Shown here: in pieces, positions 42,761 through 54,257 of the stretch
How the letters are laid out: the number at the start of each line of letters is the position of its first letter
Numbering within the stretch: position 1 is the first letter of the stretch
From: Hoplostethus atlanticus
Taxonomy: Eukaryota > Chordata > Actinopteri > Trachichthyiformes > Trachichthyidae
Direction: 5' to 3'
Assembly (NCBI GenBank): GCA_034670405.1
Contig: JAXDDX010000185.1
Coordinates: 707,240-771,239, forward strand
DNA length: 64,000 bases
The notes under the pieces: generated by a model
The model's input: only the letters and a program-made list of their open reading frames with translations
What the model was told of the DNA's origin: nothing
Databases searched by the model: none
Made by a program: the position numbers and the translations under genes

Positions 42761-43043
42761 TGACTGCTCCAGAGAAAGCTCTTGGCATCGTAGAGCTAGG
42801 CCTGCTGTGTTTACACTGTTAACTCATGACGTGGCCTGGCTTAGCAGGGTAGCCCATTTCAGCAATGTTTTTTAACCTGAGAGTCTCAAGAAAGAGAACA
42901 TCACTGAGGCAAGTGAAATACTCATATTTCTGAAAAAGACAATCTTTACTTGGATGTATGGTTGCAATCTGAAATATATAAATAAATGTGTTCCTGGTTT
43001 TTGCTTTGTTCAATTTACTCATCTTTGCGTCACACCTATGGGC

Positions 43044-43047
<4 letters not shown>

Positions 43048-43087
<40 letters not shown>
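43048..43087 (+). repeat. (GATA)n microsatellite
   Basis: About ten GATA units in the intergenic region. Confidence 0.95.
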
Positions 43088-44090
43088 GATCTAAGTTACT
43101 TAAACCGGTTATTTAAGTGCACCTCGCTCACATTGTAGCACGGGTTGCCAGTGCCGATTGACCGGTCAGCGACCCAGAAAGTGTGAGGCTGAGGGACCAG
43201 GGATTTGAGTCAAACCTGGCAACCTGGCCTTTCAGATTATCCTCCAAAACACAAATCAGACTGAACAATTAAAAATGACACCAGAGTCAATGAGGACCAC
43301 AGGGGGGGAAAATGTTGTCTGCTGAGAAACTGCAGCAGTATGGTTGATTATAATTTTTTGGTCTCATGTGTGTGCCATTCAGTAATAACATTCATGAACC
43401 AGCAGTGTATCCTCATATCCTCCTCTCTGCATATGTCACTTCCTATTCAAGTAAATCAGCCAACATGCATGGCTTGTCATGTCGACACACTTACTGTCTT
43501 AACATCTGTCTGTTGATCTGTATTAAGTAACGTTACTGGACTGCTTACTAGAAACAAATATTATAGAAAGCAGTTTATAAAATATACATTTTCAAAACCC
43601 ACAAAGAAGAGTTTATACATTCAAAGCATATTGAAATGTACTATACAATAGTATATAATCATATCAAACATAACTATTCATTATTCGGCTTGAAAACATG
43701 TACTAGACCAGGATTTCTCAAACATTTTCATGTCAAGGATCAGACATCAGATTTTGTCCCATATGGAAAAAATATTGTAGAACTAATTTCTATCATTATA
43801 GCGATTATAGAGATTAAACTATTCCTAATTTTGGTGGATACACTCTGGAACCCCTTCACCCCTCAAGGACCTCAGAACCCCCTGGACCACATTATGAGAA
43901 CCACTGTAACATGCAATACTACATAATCATCAGTTTCTATAGTAGCTATTAATAGGTATGAAAGCATGTACTATACAGTAGTACATAAGCACCAATATTT
44001 ATAATAATGGAAAAGTAAAAAAAATGGAGAACATGTAGTTCCATTCAAAAACCAGTAAGGGCATATCATACATTGTAATAACCGTTATTT

Positions 44091-44120
44091 CTGTCTGTCT
44101 GTCTGTCTGTCTGTCTGTCA
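44091..44120 (+). repeat. (CTGT)n microsatellite
   Basis: About seven CTGT units. Confidence 0.9.
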
Positions 44121-45326
44121 CACAAACATATTTTTGTATGTGTGAGGGTGTGTGTTGTTAAATCAGAGGATTAGTCCTATAATGGCTGTAATGGAGGAGA
44201 GAGGAGGAACAGCTTAAACTCCTCAGCAGGAGATTTCAGCTGCAGGGCTGCAACATGACCGCACTCACAACGCTGGACGTCTGACCACCAGTTGGAGGTC
44301 TGGGAATAACACAAGTGTGTGTTTTTTTTAGGGAAGTCTGGATATGTTTTCCAATTTTCACTTTGAAAAGGGGACAATTTTGTCTTATGTTAAAAGAATA
44401 CAGCTAATAATACAGTAAAGAATACAGTTTTGGGGGAATATAAACACAGACATCAAAATCCATGTGTAGTGGTAAATAAAAAGGATGGTAAACTATGACC
44501 TCCATTCAGTGATCATCATGAAAAGAACAACCACCAATGTAAAGAAAAATCAGTTAAACTTTCAGTTATATCTGAAAAGGCCTTAAAAAACCCTATCCAT
44601 ATATAATGTACATTCATTTGATATTAGTTGCTATGATGTATATTATGAATTCCATATTATGGTGTACCTACAGATTTATATATAATATATAATAATAATA
44701 ACTTGACATGTATAGCACAAAGTGCTTTCGATGCAATTAAACACAATGAGACAGTGAATTAAAAGTAACACAATTACATAAATTAGATAAAAAGTATGGA
44801 AAATAAAAACAAGAAAAAAGAGAATAAATAAATCGAAATAACCAGTATACACAGAGATACACAAATACATATAGAAATAAAACAAATACTAATAGAGAGC
44901 AATTTGTCGCCTAAAACACCGTAATAAGTAAATAAATAAAATAAGTAATTTAAGTAATAAGTAATAGAACAATAGATACAAAAAAGAAATGATTTAAAAG
45001 ATGGATGTTATTTAGCTAGCCCAGTGGTTCCCAATCCAGTCCTCAAGTACCCCCTGTGCTGCAGGTTTCAGCCACAGCTCCACTCAGGCACACCTGAACC
45101 AATTACGGTATCATGCAAATGTAACAGGGTTGTTATTGATAGATGAAGTTCGCCAAAATTCATTCCTACATCTATTCTTTATTCATGGTTTTGTTATTTA
45201 TTTCCTTGGAGACTTATTCTTAAATCCTATGTTTACCTATTCAAGGGTGTTTTGGTTGTTGTATTTGGGCGCCCTCATGTGGCTGGTGGTGGTGGTGGTT
45301 GTAGCTACTGGAATTTGTCAGCTCGT

Positions 45327-45727
45327 CCCTTTTGCCTGCTGACAATGTTAGCCTGGTACGTAGTGAAAACTGCTCCGTGATCTTTCCAAATGTTTAATTG
45401 TAAAAACTACTTACAGTCAAATTTAAAGTGTAAATTAGGTGACATGAATAGCTTCGCCATGTTTTCTGACTGTTTTGAGCTATCATTTTATGGTTTTATT
45501 ATTTTAGTTTGAAGGTTTAGCTAAAAGTATGTTAGTTAGTTGGCTAACAGCTAGCTGCTGTGCTGCGCACACTAGCTTCCTTTCGTCTTTTCCTTCGCTA
45601 GACAAGCACTGATGTAATATGGCGTCCATGTGTGTTGATTGTATATTCTAATGTATAGGGGCAGTATCCAGTAACTGATCTGATGCTTCACCACCAAAAC
45701 ACAATTATTTGTGTGTTTATAAACCAG
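45327..45727 (+). other. intron-containing copy of the internal segment (exon A, intron, exon B)
   Basis: A 29-bp block ending TGTTAGCCTG at 45355 is followed by GTACGTAGTG, 303 bases in all, ending TGTATAG at 45658. A 69-bp block GGGCAGTATCC to AAACCAG then ends at 45727, followed by GTATGT, another good donor. All boundaries fit GT-AG splicing. Confidence 0.6.
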
Positions 45728-45933
45728 GTATGTTTTATTGAAATGTTTTAGCTCTATTACTAATGAGCACTGTTTCAACCCTTGCATAGAGGTTTACTTT
45801 CTTTATAACAAAAATATGAAAAATTGGATCTTGGCTGTTTGTTTGAAGAAACAAGTTGTTGAGATAAATATTGTGTACATTTGTAGTGGGAATTATTTTG
45901 TCTAACAAAACTATACGATCACATTTTGAAAGG

Positions 45934-46031
45934 CCCTTTTGCCTGCTGACAATGTTAGCCTGGGGCAGTATCCAGTAACTGATCTGATGCTTCACCACCC
46001 AAACACAATTATTTGTGTGTTTATAAACCAG
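45934..46031 (+). other. spliced copy of the same segment (A joined to B)
   Basis: Repeats the 29-bp and 69-bp blocks of 45327-45727 joined without the 303-bp intron. One substitution in 98 bases. At 46032 the sequence continues ATATCATC, not the GTATGT of the first copy, as if a third exon follows. An AATAAA lies a few bases later. Confidence 0.65.
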
Positions 46032-46885
46032 ATATCATCAAAATAAATGCTGTGAACCTGAGAGAAGTTGTCGCGTGATCTCTTCAGTCTGCTGTGTGAG
46101 AGCCAAAAAGAAGGGGTTACACAAACGTGAAGCCACTAATTGGTTCAGGTGTGCCTGAGTAGAGCTCAGGACAGGGGATACTTGAGGACTGGATTGGGAA
46201 CCACTGAGCTAGCCTAACCTCTTCAGGCAGATTGTTCCAGAGTCTAGAACAGAGGTCGTCAATAGGCGGCATAACTGGCACACCAGCAATAACTGTGCAT
46301 AACTGGCACACCAGCAATATTTGCTGGCCCTCCAAATTATATTTGAATTTTTTTTACTTATTTATTGTTTTTACATTTAACAGTGTTGGACCAACTATGC
46401 AAGTCCCCAATATAAATAATAAAAATAAACAGTTTATCCCGCACCTGAAGAATGCTCAAGTAATATTTTCATTTATGATGAGGGTGAATGACGGCAGCCT
46501 TTCACTAAACAGGCAGGCAGGACCTGCTGAGACAGTTAAGTGCATGCGCTGTCCACATTTATTGATTGCGCAATCAATAAATGTGGACAGCACCTGGTGC
46601 TGAAAATGACACTTAAGTATTGTGTTTTGAGTGTTTTAAAATATAGTAGCCAGCCTCTTGATAAGTCATACTCAAGCTTCTCAAGCTTCTTCATGAAAGC
46701 CTTGAGCTTTTCCACCATTTCTCCCCTGCAGCTTCATATTAAGCTGACTCGGGTGGCCAAATATATCAGCTATATATATGCAACATGTGATGGCCTCCAG
46801 GCCTGTTTGCCTGACCTATCTTTCTCTTTGTAATTGTTTCTGTCCCTTTAAGACAGGTATGGCCCCTGATGAGCTGATTGTCCGC

Positions 46886-47527
46886 AACATTACATTACAG
46901 GCATTTAGCAGACGCTTTTATCCAAAGTGACTTACAATAAGTGCATTCAACATAGGTAGGCAAGAGAACCACTAGTCACCAGAAATCGTAAGTGCATTTC
47001 CTTCCTAAACAAGCAGCTAAGAGCATAACCAGTGATAAGGTAAAAGTGCGATAAGTTAGCTACCTACTTTTTATTTAAACATATGAGACAAATAAGTGAA
47101 GACAAATAGGCAAGTGCTAAGAGGAAGGGTCAGGGTAGTGTTTCTTGAAGAGGTGGGTTTTCAGCCTGTGGTGAAAGGTGGGTAGCGACTCTGCTGTCCT
47201 GACATCAGCGGGTAGTTCATTCCACCACTGTGGGGCCAGGACAGAGAAGAGCCGTGACCGTGTAGATCGGCCGCACGGGCCTCTGAGAGAAGAGTGAAGT
47301 GGTTGGGGGGGTGTAAGGCTTGACCATAGCCTGGAGGTAAGAAGGAGCTGTTTCACTGACCTATAGGCTAGCACCAGGGTCTTGAACTGGATGCGAGCTG
47401 CTACAGGGAGCCAGTGTAGAGAACGGAGAAGGGTAGTTGTGTGGGAGAACTTGGGGCGGTTGAACACCAGACGAGCTGCAGCTTTCTGAACAAGCTCCAG
47501 AGGTCTGATGGCAGACGCCGGGGCACC
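46886..47527 (-). mobile_element. 5'-truncated LINE (CR1/L2/Rex-like), 3' half
   Basis: The minus strand encodes AAARLVFNRPKFSHTTTLLR, then SLHWLPVAARIQFKTLVLAY, and FSVLAPQWWNELPADVRTAE with HHRLKTHLFKKH before a stop at about 47117. The 3' UTR ends in the block with TTAGCAGACGCTTTTATCCA (plus strand) and an ATTAC repeat. Truncated at 47527. Confidence 0.8.
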
Positions 47528-48589
47528 ATATTATAATTAATAATTAATAATTATTAGGATAATTATAGGACATTGGCTTTGACTGTAGGTCTATTATAGG
47601 CTACTGTGGTCAATCCGGAGAGGTAGCTAAAAGGCATGTGAGGTGTGGTGCACGTGTAACAGAGGGGTCCGTTTTTTAAGTTGCAAAAGCAAAAATCTTC
47701 TATCATTTATTCTTCAAAATATGGCTTTATGCCAGTTCAATAAAGTGAAAGTAAAACCTAGCTTGGTTTAGAACACTACATTCAATAATAACTAATAATA
47801 GCCTTCGTTGTAACAGCCTTTTTTGTTTTTTTGGTGTCCGTGGCTTTGCTGGCCTGGTATTGGTCTTTTAAGCACTGCGGGAACATTAGTCAATCGATAT
47901 CTTCTTTTATTTTGTTTAGTCATTTCAGATCTCTCTTCCTCATTTCTTTTTCAATCCATTCTCAGCATCTCTTTCAGATGCGCCGCCTCTATCCTTCACC
48001 TGCGCCATATTGAAGCTGTCTGCAGATAGAGATGTATCAAGTTAGATCTGTGGGTTCCCTGCGTGTCATCTGGGATTCCTATTGCCGCCATCCTTGACTC
48101 CCATTGACACACACACATCACAATAGTCAATGCAGGGTTCTCATAAGTATAGTACTACCAATGTGTGTGTGTGTGTGTGTGTGTATAATTGAACACCCAC
48201 TTTATTGGATGTATTGCTATGAAACAAGTCAAATATGAATGTTTGTGTGCCCATGTGTCTGTGTCTACAAACATATTTCACAACATATTTCACAACATAT
48301 TTCACACAGGTGCTATTGTTTAGGTCTGCGTAAAGGAGATATCGACAGATTTCACTTTGATTAGCAAAGTGCACCATCATAATACTCATTAATTCAAAAT
48401 GAAGCAGATGACTCTTTACACACATGCGCACACACAGAATCGTACTTGTTTGTACACATTAAGTAATTTTGGTCAGTGGTGTGACTGCGCACAAAGCATA
48501 ATCAATGGCAAATATGGTTTTAGAACACAGGCCACAAAATCACCATGTTATACTATGGCGAGTCTTAAACATTGAATTATTTTACTTTG

Positions 48590-49050
48590 AAAACCATGTA
48601 CCTGAATTCACTGGTTTTGAATTCACTTCAAATTTCAAATTAATTTCAAATTTTGACATTTCAACTCAATTTCACATTTTTGTTTCCTATTTTCACAAAT
48701 TCAGATCCAAAAATTCAAGTTTCAGATATTCAAAACTTATATTCAGGTTGCTCAAATTGAAGTGGTTAAATTCAGATCTAAAAATTCTAATTTTAGTTTT
48801 GGTTGCAGCAAGTAGAGTTTGAGTATTCAGTACATACGGGTTACGTGCTGAAACTCAAATGTGAATGAATGATTCAATACATACATACTAAAACTCGAAA
48901 ACCCGAATGAACGACTCAAGGCGAGCAGTATCTCCAGCGTTCGGTACAACTGCCATATTGACTCGAATTTGAGTATTCAGTAAGTACATACTGAGACATT
49001 CATTCGGGACATTCATTCAGGTTCAAACTGAATGAATGTCTCGTTCAACA
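48590..49050. repeat. degenerate TTCAAATT-rich and ATTCAGT-rich tract
   Basis: Dense recurrence of TTCAAATT, AATTCA and CATTCATTC motifs without a fixed period. No coding or transposon signature. Confidence 0.4.
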
Positions 49051-50959
49051 ATGCGCTACTTCCTCAAAGAGCAGGTTAAAAAGTGAGATGTCTTGGTCTG
49101 TGAAGGTATAATATTGATTTAGCCTACACTGACTTAAACTTGCAATGCTTACGTGGCGATCATTGACATTGGTTCTGTGGATCACTGTAGCCTTTCCTTT
49201 GATCATTTTCAGAAGCCATTTGTCTCAGTGCAGTTTGAGAGAGCTTGGCTTGAGTGGGTGGGGCAAAGACAACTAGCCGGAGATTGGACGAGCTGCTGTT
49301 GGACTAATTCAATGAGTTTTGATGGGGAAACTCAGTAGGATGTTCAACTGACTTGTACCATATCACTGCAGACTGTATCACTGCAGATGTTTCCAACTAG
49401 TTAAAAGGAAAATGCTTTTTATGCCTGAAAATTTGACGGTTTTAAGCAACCAAAATGATTTTCAAAATAAGTGCAAGGCTATGTAAACGGCCTTTGAAAA
49501 TCTTTGAACACTTTGAACGGTCCATGTTAGAAATAGGAATAATGTGAATTGTGTTAGGGCACATTTCTTAGAATCTAAAAAGATAAGATAAGATACAAAA
49601 AAGATGTGGGTGTAGGTGAATTGATTATGACAATGCAAAGGGAACAACAGAAAGCTTAGTATATTATTATTTTTTTATTTGCTTCAGGAATACAGCTTTC
49701 ATATGATGATAAACTAAACATTTTAGAAATTATTCATGACTGTTACTTTACATACCTATCTAAAAATCAGTTGATTTAATTTTTGGTGTGGTTGTACAGA
49801 ACCGTCATTAACCTCCTGAACGTTTGCTTATCTTGTTTCTACATTAGTCAATTTATTTTTCAGGCCAGTGGGAACTGGCTTACAATTAGTCTTCCTCCTG
49901 TTAACTCCCTGAAAAATAACCCAATAAATATACATAAATATCCAAGTAAATAATAGTCTAAATAAATATCTGCATTAAAAAAATAATTGTGTATAAGAAT
50001 TGTCTAGAAACAGTGGTTTACTATGACAAGTGAAGTTAAAAGTTAGATTTTAAACAATATCATAATGTGTTGTAAAGCCATATATGTGAGGTACAAGTGA
50101 AGTCATTTTCAGCATAATTTGATTGTGTTGAGTGGGTTATTTTGCAGAAAGTTACCCAGAGATCTCATATTTTAGTGATAACACAGGAAGCTAGTATTAG
50201 CTAGCAGCCGCTGGTTGCTAGCTAACACTAGCTAAAATAAATGAAGGCAACATTTAGCTGAGTAATGACACTTCTATTAAATAGAACCACCTCAAGCTAT
50301 GACATTTTGTACCATATCCTTTTAACAGCAGAAAAGGTTAATATATTTACACACACATACATTTTTTAAATAAGCATATTTCATGTCTAATATGTTTCTG
50401 AGCATATTTACCATTATTAACATTTACCCTAAAAATAAATATCTTTGCTGGCACACTATGTCTTTAACTCTTTTTTTTTTTACCTCTTAATATTTTCACT
50501 ATGTGGTTTTCTAAACTAGACTCATTGCAGTGACTGAACAAATAATTCAATTGATTCATCACGTAGAAGCCAAGGACAGGAAGAATATCCAGGTAAGGTA
50601 ACACAGAATGGACACATATACTGAGCTGAGGCTACATTAGGAAGGCATAAGGAGAGCTCAACTATCAGCTAAGAGAGCTGAAACATCAGGTTTTAAGAGG
50701 TAATTTTCTATTATTTTTTTCCCATAGGGAATTTGATTATTAGCCTTAATATTTTAACAGTGAAAGGTAGATTTCCCATGAAACATCAGATTGTGAAACC
50801 ATCGACCTGATTGCAAAAAATTTTGTGAAACACTGAACTACCCACAAACTTTAGTGAGTTGCCTCCAATTGGAGACATCGCTGTTGCTATAGAAACATGA
50901 CCTGCTGTGGTTGGTCATCAGACCAGAGTGAAGTAACGTTAGGGAATGGAAATCAATTA

Positions 50960-51190
50960 TGTGCAGTCTTGTACCCTTGCCGTTTTTTGTTTTTCATGGA
51001 TATTTTTTTTTTCTGAATCTCAAATAAATTCTTGATTCATCTCATAGCTGGTTGGTTTGGTTCATAACTTAAAAACTCTTTATCGGGATATTCGGAAATG
51101 TCTAAGGAGAAATTTACTCATGGAACCAGGACCACTGTAAAAGGAAGCAGGCATGTTTCAGCTCTATTAGCATTGTGGGACGCTGGGATC
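50960..51190 (+). repeat. unnamed interspersed repeat R2, copy 2
   Basis: Second copy of R2. It lacks some of the spacer of copy 1 and continues differently after the CCACTGTAAAA block. Confidence 0.6.
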
Positions 51191-52990
51191 ACAGTATACC
51201 CATCTGTCAGCGGTCTATTCAACGGTACGCCCACTTTCTCAACACCTACTACAACTGCTAGGCAGGTGTGTTCCACTGTTTACGTCACAATTTACATTTT
51301 GTTTCACTTTTGTACACATACACACATAAAACAGTATAATCAACAGGTTTTACATTGACTAATGTTTTCAAATTTCACTATCTAAAGACAGCAGTGTCAT
51401 ACAGTACATTCATAGTTAAAGCTGGTAGAGGTTGTGCACTTTCCAGTGATGTGCAACCTTACCACTCCTAAAGCTTTGAACTGACTGCGCAACTGTAAGT
51501 ACATTGGCTATTCAAGGGATTTGGAAATGGAGTTATGTGGTTCTTCATCTCAGAGCTTGAGTTATGCTTCAATCGATCACCTGACCTTTGACTAACAAAC
51601 CAGACAAGCATGGATATGACCCACAAGGAGGATTACAGTACAGAACAGAACATCATACCACAGCACCGAAAACACAAGTACAGTGAGGAGAAGACCAACT
51701 TTTTCCACCTATCCCCATGTGATTTGAGACATTACTCAATCAAACTGAGTTACATTCAAGAACATATTGAGTTACTCAACGTTCAAGAGCTTGACAGTAA
51801 AACAGTGACTTATTGATCGTTGGTGTATAGTATCAGTCTGTTGCAATTCAGAAACATATTTTTGGTGAACAGGTTGAGTAACACTGAAACATACAGGCAC
51901 AGAAAGCTGTACTGTCACATGAACAGTATGTTTTAAATTCAGTTGATAGAAAACTGATGAGTCTCAGCTAGCTGAAATACAGCAGAACCTGAGTTATCTG
52001 AACCTCAGACCTTCAACAGATCAGTGCACACAACCTGGCATAGCGAATAAAATATGCTGTAGGAGTTCAAAACTCTGTAGTCTGATGAAACGACAAATTA
52101 ATGTATAGAGCCTGGGTTTAATATTTTGAATATTCATTATTTCAATGTATTTCCATTATTCTTAAAGCCCCAATCTATAATCACCATATGTAAAAATATT
52201 GTTGACCCAATACTGGCTTTGTTTACATGCTGATTCATTGTTCTCCCTATTGAGGTTATAATTGTAATTGTATTTTGACAGATAAACATGTAATGATCAG
52301 GCGTTGAATAGATGCTTATTTCCAATGTGAAAATTCTTTAAGAACCTGGGGTGAATATATCTACAATTTATAATGTCAAATAAATTACAGACTGAGGCTT
52401 TAAATTTGACCTGTTTGAACATCTTCCATTCAGATGTTGGTCAGATCAAGCATTGGAGGACATGACAGCTATCAGTAAGCTGGCATGTCAACCGATGTAC
52501 TAGTCTGTAAGTCAGTTAATCAGTCCATCAGTCAGTCAGCCCAGCACTCAGTGAGTTTTCAAGCATCTTCAGTCAGTAGACGTCAGCAGGTTTTGGCAAA
52601 GGTTAGCAAGGTGTCAGCCATTAAAGTTAGGTGATGGTGTTTCCCATTGCATTATAACATGATAAAAAAAAAAAAAAGCAAAATATAAAAACTAAAGGAA
52701 GGTCCCCAACTGTGGTCCAGGAGTTGCCAAGGAAACTTCTCTATCAGACACTATTCATCTATCCTGTGTCCACAGTCCACAAGGTTGAGAGCTGATTTTA
52801 AGATGGGGAAGGAGGACAAGACTGGACTAACGTGAGCTTTCTCAATCTAAAATGGTCATCAAACAAGATGATGAAATGTAAACCTCTTTCCCCGTTTGCT
52901 TCAACATGCCTCAACATGAAGCAATACCTTTTGACGCCCCCACCCCTAAGCTCCTCCCAGCTCAAACCCCTGGGCGTCATTTTGACTCCA

Positions 52991-53187
52991 TCATGTGACC
53001 TCCAGGGAGGCCGGAGAGACACGGTCGCATTCGGCTCTGGATCTCAGGCTGTGCCACTGCTCCACCGGTGTCCTCTGGGAGGCCAGCAGTCGGCGCCAGT
53101 GAGACGTCTCTGGTGGACCCGTGGAGAACTGGCCAATCACAACCCGGCCCACAAAGTCATTGCTGCTCTTCATGTTGTGGCCATACA
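52991..53187 (-). CDS. syt17: syt17 last coding exon
   Basis: Starts after CTCCAG with [20 protein letters not shown], then [20 protein letters not shown], and ends VSPASLEVT followed by a stop at 52993-52991. It is nearly identical to the human C-terminus. The intron before it is about 5.1 kb. Confidence 0.93.
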
Positions 53188-54218
53188 CTGGAGGAGAGAT
53201 GGAATATAAGGGAGGAGAAAGGATTTATCTGTTCTTCAATCTTTAATCATACAAAAACCCTTCTAGTTATAAACATAACTTTACCCTACATTATGGCATC
53301 TCAGAACTCTGCTCACTGCTCACCTACATGACATCACATGACATCAGTACTACCTGCTAGAGGCTGGCACATGTAGGCCCATCCCTGATCATGAATATTC
53401 ATAAGAACTAAACCATGGAGACTCAAGGAGATCAGATAAGAGGCTTTTTTTTCTCCTGCGAGCGAGTAAGAGCTCAAAGGGCACAAGGTGCGTGACATCA
53501 TTCTTGTTGCTATGCAACACAAGGTTCAACAACAGCTTGCAAGCTACCTAATTAGCATTAGGTAGCTACCCTGAAGTAACACAGGGCATGAGGGCCCCAT
53601 TCTGAAATGGAGGATGTGGGTATATCACATTGTCTTAGGGAGAACAAAGCATGGAGAGTCATCTTGTTGAGTTTATTGCAAGGGCTATTTTCACCCTGAC
53701 ATAATACAATGACAAAACCTGAAAAAAGGCACATGCACGTAAAAAAAAAGTGTCCTATGTGATCACAGCCTTAGAATACCATACAGACCTCCTAGCTTGT
53801 GTCCCCCACCAGGCAGTCCCCCATCATCAAGACAGAATTAAAAAAAAAAAGATCTGTTGAAGTGGAACATGCCCTGGTCAAAATAAATTTCAGAGGACCT
53901 CTGCAGAAAAGTTGTTAAGGCTCATAAGGCTGGAAAAGCCTTGTGGCTCTCCAGAATAATTCTGAGATTATAGCAGTTGGCAACAATTACATAGATTCCA
54001 TACAGAATATACAGTGATAGTAACTCTGCAACTTTGTGGAAGGCCTCATTCATATTCAATGCTGTGGTAAATCATAGTGGGATGCAGATCTGTCTGAAAG
54101 CAGAATGCAGTGAAGGGTAACAACATGCATCTCAAAGCCATCCAAACAACTAGAACATTTTCAGCAGCTCCTGAACTCAGTTTACACTTTGCACGCATGG
54201 GAATAAAGTGTATTGTGT

Positions 54219-54257
<39 letters not shown>

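Larger units (their letters stand above)
42761..45013. other. intergenic DNA downstream of clec19a
   Basis: Holds two microsatellites and, at about 43706-43912, a segment with hAT-like ends (CAGGATTTCTCAAAC and the complement of CAGTGGTTCTCATAA) without a clear target duplication. 44690-44745 resembles a LINE tail in reverse. Confidence 0.4.
45022..46206. mobile_element. hAT element with target duplication AGCTAGCC and a foreign insert
   Basis: Inverted ends start CAGTGGTTCCCAATCCAGTC on both sides and share about 100 bases including CACACCTGAACCAATTA. AGCTAGCC lies at 45014-45021 and 46207-46214. No transposase seen. The roughly 1-kb interior holds two partial copies of one sequence, the second lacking what looks like a 303-bp intron. 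Confidence 0.85.
47528..52990. other. intergenic DNA between the convergent genes
   Basis: Apart from the TTCAAATT-rich tract and repeat R2 copy 2, I see no gene or transposon. The last few hundred bases before 52991 should include the syt17 3' UTR. Confidence 0.45.

Noticed and set aside
43706..43912. hAT-like MITE with ends CAGGATTTCTCAAAC
   Set aside because: The ends are only roughly complementary and no 8-bp duplication could be matched, so I mention it only in the gap entry.
45130..45342. 70-residue plus-strand frame within the hAT element
   Set aside because: It is low complexity with no family features and ends just before the putative exon A junction; more likely noncoding.
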